54,769 nucleotides of DNA from Gammaproteobacteria bacterium (lineage in GTDB: Bacteria; Pseudomonadota; Gammaproteobacteria; Pseudomonadales; Azotimanducaceae): assembly GCA_026705345.1 (NCBI GenBank), contig JAPPAV010000008.1:1-54769 (forward strand), read 5' to 3'. Of the stretch, positions 27,542 through 35,268 are shown piece after piece (position 1 is the first letter of the stretch; each line of letters begins with the position of its first letter). The translations under genes were made by a program, and so were the position numbers. Under the pieces are notes generated by a model. It searched no databases and was not told the origin of the DNA. It was given only the letters and a program-made list of their open reading frames with translations.

Positions 27542-27847
27542 TCACCCGGCGGCGAGGCACTGCCGGTTCGGGGCGAACACCTCGTCAAGGGCGCCTGCGA
27601 CCATCAGGTTCTCGGTCCAGGATTCGAGATCGGGCGCCGATGCCCGATCCACGCGTTCGTCCGTTTCGGGCGGCAGGGGACCGAAACGCTCCCGGAGCAA
27701 CAGCAGCAGGAGATCCCGCAGCATCTCGCGACCACCCTCGTCGCGGGCCTGTTGGAGGATTCTTCGCAGCCAGAGCCGCCGCAACTCGAACCCGTCCTCG
27801 CCGCCGGTCCTGCAGATGATTCGCCATACGACCATGCGGTTCTTCAT
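27542..27847 (-). pseudogene. C-terminal fragment of a second Rpn-type nuclease
   Basis: This 101-aa frame resembles only the last third of the neighbouring Rpn protein: RFGPLPPETDERVDRASAPD then LESWTENLMVAGALDEVFAP match RFGRLPPEAAARVARASSPD then LESWAENLLDAGTLDEVFAP. The N-terminal nuclease domain is missing, so it is a partial duplication or the relic of a tandem copy. It may still be translated. Confidence 0.7.
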
Positions 27848-27884
27848 TGCCGTTCCTCGGTAGCGAATGGCGACCCTACCGGAC

Positions 27885-28823
27885 TCATCGGTCTCCGGCG
27901 GAGCCGCGCCGGCGGTTCGGGGCGAACACCTCGTCGAGGGTGCCCGCGTCGAGCAGGTTCTCGGCCCAGGACTCGAGATCAGGCGACGACGCCCGGGCCA
28001 CGCGCGCGGCCGCTTCGGGCGGCAGGCGGCCGAAGCGCCGCCGCAGCTGTCGCTGAAGCAACGTCCGCTCCCCCTCCGCGCGGCCCCGGTTCAGGCCCTG
28101 CTGCATGCTTTCCTCGCGTGCCGTCTGGAACATTCCTGCCATGGTCGTGGCCTCCTGTGGGTACAGCTCCCGGTAGCGCCGACGCTCATTGTCGTCGAGA
28201 TCGGCGTAGGTGTCGATGAAGTCTAGGTACTTCTCCCGCCTGCCGGGGTCGGACTCCAGCTCGAACAGGCCGCGCACCGACGCCGCGTACGTTGGGATCC
28301 GGCGCGCCTGGTAGCCGCCCATGTTCGGCAGGTTGACCCGCGCCACGAGGTTTCGGCTGTCCATCCAGTCCTCGCCGGGCATCTCCGCGAGCTTGCACGC
28401 GACGTACTCGAAGGTCAGGTAGGCGCGGCGCTCGGTGCCTAGGGCCAGCGACGCGGGCACCCGTCCGGCGCGGCGCAGGAAGACGACGACCGGCACCACG
28501 CGGTCGGTCTTCAGCATGTCGGCGAGGTCGAGGCAGTAGTGCGCCAGCCGGTGCGGCGAGAACCGGCTCGGGTCGGACTCCTCCTCCAGCGCGAACACCA
28601 CCGCCTCGCGGCGGCCGTCGGCCCACGTCACCCGGAGGGGCACGTCGAGCTCCCGGAAGCGGTCGCCGAGACGCGCCTTCAACTGCTCCTGGCGCACCGG
28701 GAAGAAGGTCGCCTCGTCGTCTGGTTGCGGCGCCTCGCCGGGCGCGCAGAACTCGAGCGCCTCGCGCGGGTACTCGACGAAGAGGTTCTTGAAGTTCTGG
28801 TCGTGGCTGACGGCGTCCGCCAT
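27885..28823 (-). CDS. Rpn-type recombination-promoting nuclease / PD-(D/E)XK transposase-like protein
   Basis: This 312-aa protein begins MADAVSHDQNFKNLFVEYPR, the start typical of the Rpn/YhgA family, with nuclease-core acidic residues likely in the TWADGRREAVVFALEEESD stretch (D, E-x-E). A charged helical C-terminal part (EGERTLLQRQLRRRFGRLPP) follows, as in DUF4351-type members. These proteins nick DNA and promote RecA-independent recombination. It lies between cobS and cobT, genes that are usually adjacent, which suggests insertion of a mobile gene module. Confidence 0.82.
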   Translation of the reverse strand: MADAVSHDQNFKNLFVEYPREALEFCAPGEAPQPDDEATFFPVRQEQLKARLGDRFRELDVPLRVTWADGRREAVVFALEEESDPSRFSPHRLAHYCLDLADMLKTDRVVPVVVFLRRAGRVPASLALGTERRAYLTFEYVACKLAEMPGEDWMDSRNLVARVNLPNMGGYQARRIPTYAASVRGLFELESDPGRREKYLDFIDTYADLDDNERRRYRELYPQEATTMAGMFQTAREESMQQGLNRGRAEGERTLLQRQLRRRFGRLPPEAAARVARASSPDLESWAENLLDAGTLDEVFAPNRRRGSAGDR

Positions 28824-29023
28824 ATCCGCGCCCTGCGGTTGTAGCGGTTGGATGATCGCCGAGACCCCTGGTCGGGCACTGTGAGCGATGTCCGCAATTC
28901 GTGTCAGCGATCACTGAGATTCGCGAAGGAAATCTCGGGCGGTTCCGATCGCCAGCCTGACATCTGGCGCGCGAGGCCGCCTCCCGGGCACTGCCCCCGT
29001 CTATGTCTGTCGGCGATCCACCG

Positions 29024-30022
29024 TCAGACCTTGAGGGTAATCCCCCGCGTCGCATCGCCCAGATCCTCGCCCATGCAGCGCTGGTAGTACTCGGCGACGA
29101 TCGGCCGTTCCAGCTCGTCGCACTTGTTCAGGAACGACACCCGGAAGCCGAATCCCACGTCGTGGAAGATGTCCGCGTTCTCCGCCCAGTGCAGCACCGT
29201 GCGCGGCGACATTACCACCGAGACGTCGCCGTTGACGAAGCCTTTCCGGGTGAGGTCCGCCACCGCCACCATGTTGGAGATCGTGCGCCGGCCTTCCTCG
29301 TTGTCCTGCCACGCCTTGGCCTTGCCGTAGACGATGTCCACCTCCATGTCGTGGGGCAGGTAGTTCAACGTCGTCACGATGTTCCAGCGGTCCATCTGGC
29401 CCTGGTTGATCTGCTGGGTGCCGTGGTACAGCCCCGTCGTATCGCCAAGGCCCACCGTGTTCGTGGTGGAGAACAGGCGAAACGCATCGTGCGGCCGGAC
29501 AATCCGGTTCTGGTCGAGCAGCGTCAGCCGCCCCTCCACCTCCAGCACCCGCTGGATGACGAACATCACGTCAGGCCGGCCGGCGTCGTACTCGTCGAAT
29601 ACCAGCGCGGTCGGGTGCTGCAGCGCCCACGGCAGGATGCCCTCCTTGAACGACGTGATCTGCATGCCGTCCTCGATGACGATGGCGTCCTTGCCCACCA
29701 GGTCGATCCGGCTGATGTGGCTGTCCAGGTTCACCCGGATGCACGGCCAGTTGAGCCGCGCCGCCACCTGCTCGATATGCGTCGACTTCCCCGTGCCGTG
29801 GTAGCCCTGGATCATCACCCGCTTGTTGTGCGCAAACCCCGCGAGGATCGCCATCGTCGTCTCCGGATCGAACCGGTAGTCGTCGTCGACATCGGGCACC
29901 AGGTCCGTGCGCACGCTGAACGCCGGCACCTGCATGTCTTGATCGAGCCCGAAGTTCTCCCGCACACTGACGGTGGTGTCCGGCAGCATGTCGGGCGAAA
30001 GCGACGAGTCATGGACGTTCAT
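29024..30022 (-). CDS. cobS: cobaltochelatase CobS-like AAA+ ATPase
   Basis: This 332-aa protein has a Walker A (GYHGTGKST, residues 73-81), a Walker B in [10 protein letters not shown] and sensor-type RLFSTTNT. The N-terminal segment has [20 protein letters not shown]. It forms hexamers that, with CobT, remodel the CobN chelatase using ATP. Full length for the family. It is the upstream member of a minus-strand group with the Rpn gene and cobT. The divergent histidine phosphatase begins 125 bases away. Confidence 0.92.
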   Translation of the reverse strand: MNVHDSSLSPDMLPDTTVSVRENFGLDQDMQVPAFSVRTDLVPDVDDDYRFDPETTMAILAGFAHNKRVMIQGYHGTGKSTHIEQVAARLNWPCIRVNLDSHISRIDLVGKDAIVIEDGMQITSFKEGILPWALQHPTALVFDEYDAGRPDVMFVIQRVLEVEGRLTLLDQNRIVRPHDAFRLFSTTNTVGLGDTTGLYHGTQQINQGQMDRWNIVTTLNYLPHDMEVDIVYGKAKAWQDNEEGRRTISNMVAVADLTRKGFVNGDVSVVMSPRTVLHWAENADIFHDVGFGFRVSFLNKCDELERPIVAEYYQRCMGEDLGDATRGITLKV

Positions 30023-30146
30023 TCTCGGTCCTCTTGGTCGGAGGCTAGGGGGTTCTGGGCCTATTGCCTGGTAACCGGCCCAGCATCGGACAGATCAGTG
30101 TGAGCTACAGATCGCGACCGCGTATTTAATCAAGGAACATGACCCC

Positions 30147-30701
30147 ATGCCAACGATACTGCTAGTCCGCCACGGCCAAGCCGCGGCGGGATTCGGGAGC
30201 CACCGGGATCCTGGTTTGGACGATGTGGGGCGGGCTCAGGCGGAGGCGACGGCAGAGGAGCTGGCGGCGCGGTTCGAGGAGCCGGTGCCGATCTACTCGA
30301 GTCCGTTGAAGCGGGCGCAGGAAACGGCGGCACGGTTGGCTAGGAGGTGGGAGAGCGAGGTGATCCTAGAGCCTCGGGTAGCGGAGATTCCGTCGCCGAC
30401 GGAGGACTTGAGGGAGCGGGCTCGGTGGTTGCGGGGGGTGATGGCGGGGAAGTGGACGGACTTGCCGGCGGAGTTGCTTCGGTGGCGGCAGGAGATGATT
30501 GATTGTGTGTTGGGGTTTGAGTCGGATTCGGTGGTGTTCTGTCACTTCATTGCGATCAATGTTGTGGTTGGGGCGGCGACGGGGGCTGAGGAGTTGATTG
30601 TGTTTCGGCCGGACAACGCTTCGGTGACGGAGGCTCGAACAGAAAGCGGCAGTCTTAGGTCGACTGCCATGGGTACCGAGGCGACTACTCGCGTGAACTG
30701 A
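30147..30701 (+). CDS. histidine phosphatase superfamily protein
   Basis: This 184-aa protein begins MPTILLVRHGQAAAG, with the phospho-accepting His in RHG, an SSPLKRAQETA arginine site at about residue 50 and the second catalytic His in VVFCHFIAIN. It belongs to the phosphoglycerate-mutase-like phosphatases; substrate unknown. RBS AAGGA lies upstream. Its codon third positions are dominated by G and T (many GTG, TTG, GGG, CGG), unlike the C-rich third positions of neighbouring genes, which suggests a different origin or mutational history. Confidence 0.85.
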   Translation: MPTILLVRHGQAAAGFGSHRDPGLDDVGRAQAEATAEELAARFEEPVPIYSSPLKRAQETAARLARRWESEVILEPRVAEIPSPTEDLRERARWLRGVMAGKWTDLPAELLRWRQEMIDCVLGFESDSVVFCHFIAINVVVGAATGAEELIVFRPDNASVTEARTESGSLRSTAMGTEATTRVN

Positions 30702-30774
30702 GGCTTGGACGCTGATATGAACAGGGACAGTCTGGCCTTTGACGACGTTCGTTGTTAGCTAACGTTGTATGGAC

Positions 30775-30794
30775 GTCCCGGTAGCTCAATCGGC
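30775..30794 (+). other. possible tRNA 5' fragment
   Basis: GTCCCGGTAGCTCAATCGGC resembles the acceptor and D-arm start of a tRNA (TAGCTCA-TCGGY). No anticodon arm, T-arm or matching acceptor strand follows. It sits at the left edge of the defence island, where integration scars are expected, but may be chance. Confidence 0.25.
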
Positions 30795-30942
30795 GCCACG
30801 ACACACGCCCTGATCTACATGCTTCCGGTGTTGCCGACCCGATCTGCTCGCGTATATTTGCGTGCGAGGTCCAGGGTCCGCGACGAAGTTCCTCCTCCTG
30901 AACGAGGCTCTTGCCGCCCTGGCTATCAAACGGAGGCGAGCC

Positions 30943-31848
30943 GTGGCGTGTGGTGACTACTTAGAACAATTCCTCCAGCTAAAGGTCAATCGAGCCGACC
31001 CGCCGGAGAAGGTACACAAGCCTTGCATGTTGCTCGCGGTAATCGACCTTGCCGAACGCCGCGTCTTTATGGACAACAACATTCGCTACGACGACACCCT
31101 CGAAGCGTTCGCTGAATATGCCGAGGCGGTTCGCCCGGGCGAGAACCTCAAGCCGAACTGGCCTTTCTTCCACCTAAGATCCGAACCCTTCTGGCAACTT
31201 CAACCTAGCCGCGAGCCTCAAGATGAGCACCTCCGCTCGCACGCAGCGATGATGGGACGCAGCGCGTCGCTTTGCGACGAACTCTACCGGGACATGGTCG
31301 CCAGCCCCAACGCTCGCGCCGTGATGCGCGAGACCCTGATCGGACGCTGGTTTCCCGAGCGACGCGATACCGTTGAGGCCTTGGTCGCCTCGCGGCGCCC
31401 CTCGAACGAATACGAGACCCGGCTTCGCGACAAAGATGCCAAACCCACCGAACGACCGGATGGCGACAGCCGGAGTCAAGCCTTCAGGAAGCTCGTCCTC
31501 CAAGCATACGATTACCGGTGTGCCGCCACGGGTTGGCGAATCATTGTGCCACCGGTCGGTTCACTAGTAGACGCTGCCCACCTAGTACCGTTCAACCTAT
31601 CCAAGGACGACCGGCCCAGCAACGGGATTGCCCTCTCGCCAACCTTCCATCGGGCGTTGGACCGACACCTGATCGCCCCAGGGCCGAACATGAAATGGCA
31701 AATCTCAGAAGCTGTCGACAGGCGCATACCAGACAACCGACCGTTGACCGAGTTAGAGGGCCAGCGAGTCATCTTCGACGGGAAGCGACAACATCGCCCC
31801 GCGCCCGACGCTCTCCAGTGGCGGGTCGATCACCTGCTGACGCCGTAA
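30943..31848 (+). CDS. HNH endonuclease (restriction-type)
   Basis: This 301-aa protein has an N-terminal region with LQLKVNRADPPEKVHKPCML then LLAVIDLAERR, common in McrA-type and restriction HNH enzymes. The C-terminal HNH nuclease domain has YDYRCAATGWRI, DAAHLVPF and then PSNGIALSPTFHRALDRHLI, in which the H of AAHL, the N of NGI and the H of FHRALD form the H-N-H core. I place the start at GTG 30943 because GGAGGCGA precedes it; the frame remains open for 27 codons upstream. It probably cleaves incoming DNA. No methylase is adjacent, so modification-dependent or alternative control is likely. Confidence 0.85.
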   Translation: MACGDYLEQFLQLKVNRADPPEKVHKPCMLLAVIDLAERRVFMDNNIRYDDTLEAFAEYAEAVRPGENLKPNWPFFHLRSEPFWQLQPSREPQDEHLRSHAAMMGRSASLCDELYRDMVASPNARAVMRETLIGRWFPERRDTVEALVASRRPSNEYETRLRDKDAKPTERPDGDSRSQAFRKLVLQAYDYRCAATGWRIIVPPVGSLVDAAHLVPFNLSKDDRPSNGIALSPTFHRALDRHLIAPGPNMKWQISEAVDRRIPDNRPLTELEGQRVIFDGKRQHRPAPDALQWRVDHLLTP

Positions 31849-32247
31849 CTCCCCAAGGCCCGAGCCGACCCCACCCTGCACGCCTTCATCGGCGAACACG
31901 TCGCCGCCGGCGCCGAGGTCTACACCGACGAGGCCAGAGCCTCCATGGGCGTGCCACACCGCCACGCGGTCAAGCACTCGGTCGGCCAGTACGTCGACGG
32001 CCACATCCACACCAACGGCATCGAGTCGTTCTGGTCCATGCTCAAACGGGCCCACAAGGGCGTATTCCACAAGATCAGCCCGAAGCACCTGCAACGATAC
32101 GTCAACGAGTTCGTCGGTCGGCACAACATCCGCGAACTCGATACGATCGACCAGATGGTGAAGGTCGCGCTTGGGCTGATCGCCAAGAAGCTGTCCTACA
32201 AGCGGCTCATCGGGCCGAACGGGTTCGCGTCAGCAGCGCAACACTAG
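31849..32247 (+). pseudogene. 5'-truncated IS1595-type transposase
   Basis: The frame directly after the HNH stop codes for the C-terminal part of an IS1595/ISXO2-like DDE transposase: VYTDEARASMGVPHRHAVKH, then HTNGIESFWSMLKRAHKGVF and LQRYVNEFVGRHNIREL. The second catalytic Asp (YTDEA) and the Glu of NGIES are present, but the N-terminal half with the first Asp and zinc-binding part is missing. No terminal inverted repeats were found. This is a relic, possibly left by an insertion that joined the HNH gene to the ubiquitin-like cluster. Confidence 0.85.
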
Positions 32248-32318
32248 ACGCCGACAATTGGTATCTCCTTAGTGCGAGTGCTACGCTTGGGGTGTTATGC
32301 GGCACATTGGGGGGGTGT

Positions 32319-32765
32319 ATGTCAAGAGGGCTATCCGAACGTTTGGCGCAGGCGGCAGGACTACAACTGTCGCCCGATGCCGACCAAGACATCGTTCCCG
32401 AGTTCTTGAAAGGCTACGCTCCGGATCCAGAAGAGATGGAACCAGGGAAGATCTACATCGGTTTGCAATGGGGGTGGTCTGGGCACCTGTGCCCGTGCGG
32501 GTGCGGAAAGCCCGTCAACATCAGCCATCAAAGGGAAGGCAGAACGCTTCTCGTCGAAGCCAACAGAGTGACGCTGTGGCCGTCCATCGGACTTCCCAAC
32601 CATGCTTGCCGATCCCACTACTTCATCGTGAACAACAAAGTGGTGTGGGCCGAACCGCTGGAGGAACAGCACACGACCGCTATGCCGGCGGCCAGTTCAC
32701 CATTGCGTTATGGCGGAGAACGTAGCGAGTCACGACCTCGTTTCCGTTTCGGTAGACGCGCCTGA
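32319..32765 (+). CDS. DUF6527-family putative metal-binding protein
   Basis: This 148-aa protein starts at ATG 32319 behind a G-rich sequence. It has the DUF6527 pattern: PGKIYIGLQWGWSGHLCPCG followed by CGKPV (Cys58, 60, 62), TLWPSIG, then ACRSHYFIVNNKVVWAEP (Cys97, His100). The Cys-x-Cys-x-Cys and C-x-x-H arrangement suggests one zinc site. In other genomes this family is a partner of ThiF and ubiquitin-like genes. Here it is convergent to them, and its last 86 bases overlap the 3' end of the ThiF gene. The last 25 residues are basic, read from the ThiF antisense strand and may not be native. Confidence 0.8.
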   Translation: MSRGLSERLAQAAGLQLSPDADQDIVPEFLKGYAPDPEEMEPGKIYIGLQWGWSGHLCPCGCGKPVNISHQREGRTLLVEANRVTLWPSIGLPNHACRSHYFIVNNKVVWAEPLEEQHTTAMPAASSPLRYGGERSESRPRFRFGRRA

Positions 32766-33360
32766 TCTTTTTCCACTTCACGACCGCCATCGCGGCGTTC
32801 ATGGCGTTCAGTTCGGCTGACTGATTGTTGTCTACGGCGGGGTCCGCCGCTGCCGCGTCCAATCCGACGTACTTCTCGAAGTGGTCCCAATGGCCTGGAT
32901 AGCCGACCGTGACTCCGACCACGCCGTCCAGCGCCTGAGAATCCGCTGGCGAGAACAAACCCATCCCGACGTGGACGAGCAGAATGCCTTTGGCCCTGCA
33001 AATCTGGTAGATGCGGCGCTTGACGGGATCTCTGCCAAGGCTCGCGAAAACCGTTGTGCAGTCGGCAAGAAGCCCGTCGGCGTTCTGCGTCGTCAGGCGT
33101 TCGGTGGTGTACGCCACACCATACCGTTTTCCGTGGAAAGCGGCCTTTCGCGACCCCAAATCGCCATGTGCGACAGGTCCTGGAGTTCGACGTACGTTGT
33201 GCTCTTGAAGCGTGTCGCAATCGAAGATGTGCACGTCGCTAACGCCCGCCGACTTGGCCACGAAGTCCAGAATGTATGACCCCGCGCCGCCGACTCCTAC
33301 AATCGCAATCCTCTCCGACCCGAGGCGTTTTCGTTCCAGATCTGTGATTTCACGGGTCAT
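32680..33360 (-). CDS. ThiF/E1-like adenylyltransferase
   Basis: This 226-aa protein has the E1-like Rossmann core: ERIAIVGVGGAGSYILDFVA (nucleotide loop GVGGAG, residues 22-27), VHIFDCDTLQEHNVRRTPG (acidic residue for Mg-ATP plus the N-x-x-R contact) and SLGRDPVKRRIYQICRAKGI then LLVHVGMGL. It would adenylate the C-terminus of a Ubl protein. A dedicated catalytic-cysteine domain is not obvious; Cys residues in LLADCTTV and QICRAKG are candidates. Its start (ATG 33360) overlaps the stop of the next upstream gene in ATGA. It is short for an E1 but usual for the bacterial family that accompanies Multi_ubiq-type genes. Confidence 0.87.
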   Translation of the reverse strand: MTREITDLERKRLGSERIAIVGVGGAGSYILDFVAKSAGVSDVHIFDCDTLQEHNVRRTPGPVAHGDLGSRKAAFHGKRYGVAYTTERLTTQNADGLLADCTTVFASLGRDPVKRRIYQICRAKGILLVHVGMGLFSPADSQALDGVVGVTVGYPGHWDHFEKYVGLDAAAADPAVDNNQSAELNAMNAAMAVVKWKKIRRVYRNGNEVVTRYVLRHNAMVNWPPA

Positions 33361-33962
33361 CGGGATTCCCTCAACCTCTTCGCCTGCAATCTGACTATGC
33401 CGACGTATTTTCCGACCTTCCGGACATGGTTTAGGTAGCCTCCAGGCGGGTCCAGTGACAAGATGAAGATGTCCCGGCTGACGAGATCGATATTCTGGAC
33501 AAGGCCACGCCGCAACTCCGGGACGGTCTTTAGAGACCGTGCCCATTCCAACGGCGTGTAATCTTCGAGAGCCGGGCGCACCCAACCGGCGGGCCGAAGA
33601 ATACGCAATCCCTTGGCCGTGATGAAGGTCATCGGCTTGCCACATGCAGTCCGCGGGTGCTTGCCGTTCCAAACGACCCAATGGCGAGGAGGTCTTGTCA
33701 CAGCATCGTCCGTTGGCCTGATCGGCATAGTCATCGAGCCGTGCAGGAATTCCTGGGACTGGACACCATCAATTGTTCGGGCGGCGACGTACTCGATGTC
33801 GTCCACGGTTAGCCATAAACCGGCATGGGAGTCGCCCCACTTGTCCCCCAGACTCCGCGCAAGCAGCGTTTGAACGGTCGGGGTTAGCCAGTCCGGAGCA
33901 CGCGAAATACGATGGTTGAGGTGCGCAAGCTCGTCGAAACGATGATCATGTGTTGGTGTCAT
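33357..33962 (-). CDS. uncharacterised protein in the E2 position of a ubiquitin-like operon
   Basis: This 201-aa protein lies between the Ubl and E1-like genes, overlapping both in translation-coupled fashion. In related operons that slot holds an E2-like or metal-binding protein. I cannot see a canonical E2 motif (no HPN tripeptide followed by a Cys). There is one suggestive segment, WVVWNGKHPRTACGKPMTFI near residues 110-130, with the only obvious His-Pro/Cys pair. The N-terminal 90 residues include LWLTVDDIEYVAARTIDG. The C-terminal 60 residues are basic (HVRKVGKYVGIVRLQAKRLR). Real gene, function open. Confidence 0.7.
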   Translation of the reverse strand: MTPTHDHRFDELAHLNHRISRAPDWLTPTVQTLLARSLGDKWGDSHAGLWLTVDDIEYVAARTIDGVQSQEFLHGSMTMPIRPTDDAVTRPPRHWVVWNGKHPRTACGKPMTFITAKGLRILRPAGWVRPALEDYTPLEWARSLKTVPELRRGLVQNIDLVSRDIFILSLDPPGGYLNHVRKVGKYVGIVRLQAKRLRESR

Positions 33963-34194
33963 CAACGACAGTGAAGGCGGTGCCGTCCTTGACACTGACT
34001 TCTCCATCTGGGTCGAGTTGCTGCGGAGTGTTCGGATCTCCCGGCCCTAGTGAATCCGTGTAGGTCACGGTGTAGACCACCTCTGGATCGCCACCGAACA
34101 GTTCGACCACTCTCCAGTAGGGGACGGGGTTCATTCCGGGTTTGTGGGGCGTGCCGTTGATCGTGATTTGCGGATAGGGATCCAACTCGACCAT
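33946..34194 (-). CDS. single-domain ubiquitin-like protein (Multi_ubiq-related)
   Basis: This 82-aa protein starts at ATG 34194 behind TAGGAGT. It resembles one repeat of the bacterial multi-ubiquitin family: PQITINGTPHKPGMNPVPYW, RVVELFGGDPEVVYTVTYTD, then a loop and DGEVSVKDGTAFTVVDDTNT at the end. The VYTVTY strand and the VKDGTAFTV strand are the family hallmarks of the beta-grasp fold. Only one domain is present and the C-terminus has no Gly-Gly. It could be processed, or conjugated through another residue. It is the first gene of the unit; the last 17 bases overlap the start of the next gene. Confidence 0.8.
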   Translation of the reverse strand: MVELDPYPQITINGTPHKPGMNPVPYWRVVELFGGDPEVVYTVTYTDSLGPGDPNTPQQLDPDGEVSVKDGTAFTVVDDTNT

Positions 34195-34529
34195 ATGTCT
34201 TACTCCTATAAAGGACGCAAGACGTGGTTGCACGGTGGCCATGGCGTGTCATAGACTGCCACGCGACCCTTCAAGGTCTCGCGCGATTTGAATGGCTCGG
34301 CCCCATGCCGAGCCATTCGCTTGTCTAGCCTACCACTTTCGCGGTTCGTCCACGAGAGTCATACGGTCCGGATCGGTTTCGAAGGCAACGTTTTGACCAT
34401 CTCCTCTTCGGCATCTCGGCGGCGTTTCGACGACTCCGAAGTCCCGCCAGCGACTGCGCGCAACACTTCCTGCTGGCATTCGTAGTCGCTCTTGAGTCTC
34501 TTAGGACCGGGATCAGCATCCCCGATGCC

Positions 34530-34710
34530 GGTTGCCCTCCGCTAGCCTTCTTGTCGACCCGCGGCATCGCGGCTGACCAGTATTCCGAACGGTCCGAACA
34601 GAAACCCGACGAGGAACCATGCCGCCGACCACGGCTGACAGCCAACACGGCGCTGAACACGCCGAACAAAGCCAGAAGATCAGAGCGATCTTTCTCAAGG
34701 GAAAATCGCC
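34530..34710 (-). pseudogene. possible frameshifted small membrane protein
   Basis: Read across three frames on the minus strand, this stretch gives KIALIFWL, then LLALFGVFSAVLAVSRGRR, then FLVGFLFGPFGILVSRDAAG. Together these look like a common two-helix small membrane protein (helix, SKGR-type loop, WFLxGFLxGPxG helix). No single frame is intact, so it would be a decayed gene. Recognition is by eye only. Confidence 0.3.
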
Positions 34711-34731
34711 ACGCGCCGCGTGGCGATTTCC
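34698..34731. repeat. 34-base near-perfect inverted repeat
   Basis: GGGAAAATCGCCACGCG faces CCGCGTGGCGATTTCCC, giving about 16 paired bases with one bulge and almost no loop. It lies between divergent units. There is no T-tract on either side, so an intrinsic terminator is doubtful; an operator or recombination site is possible. Confidence 0.65.
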
Positions 34732-35268
34732 CGTTGACACGACTCGAGGATGGTCGCTAGGTTCACCCGCAGCCCATTGAGGGTTGCCGTACGCCGGGAG
34801 CGGACGCTTGATCGTTCGACGACAAGCGCCAGCCGCCCCGGCACCTCTGTCTCGACCGCGACTCGATCCAGAAACGGCGCCGGGTTAATTGTGACCAACG
34901 CCCAGAGACGGTGGTGGGGTTCACCCGCGGTCGTCAACCTTTGTAAGTAATCCCCAAAGGACGAGATAGCGGTTCGGCCGCCTCATTCAGAGTCTTCGAC
35001 ACGCCTAAAGGAACGCTCGGGCTGCAGGTGCGGCGACTGACAACCGCAGCAACGACCCCGGTGCGCCATCGCCATGCTCCAAACCGCCCGTCGCTGTGCG
35101 CCGGAGCGATTCACGCCACCTACGACCGAGTTCCTGCTAGGATTGGCGCACCCTTCCTCGGACTGTCAACTGACCAAGCCATTCGGCGAAGGAACGCCAA
35201 CGTTGAGCAAGACAGGCACCCGACAGGATCACACCGTCCAGACCCAAACCGACGAGTACAGCGGCGGG

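Larger units (their letters stand above)
34195..35268. other. about 1.07 kb between divergent defence units
   Basis: This gap separates the ubiquitin-like operon (minus) from the phosphorothioation operon (plus) and must contain both promoters. It holds a strong inverted repeat at 34698-34731 and a degenerate small membrane-protein frame (34530-34710, minus), described separately. ORFs on either strand elsewhere in the gap show no family-like sequence. If the sspB start is the TTG at 35203, the gap is 66 bases shorter. Confidence 0.5.

Noticed and set aside
34110-34135. GTAGGGGACGGGG within the Ubl gene as a hairpin repeat
   Set aside because: The opposite arm is missing and the bases are part of a good coding frame; a chance match.
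32319-34194. CBASS or Pycsar system because of E1-like and small partner genes
   Set aside because: No nucleotidyl cyclase or effector is present; the Ubl-like gene fits better.
34698-34731. Intrinsic terminator
   Set aside because: Strong stem but no run of T on either strand.
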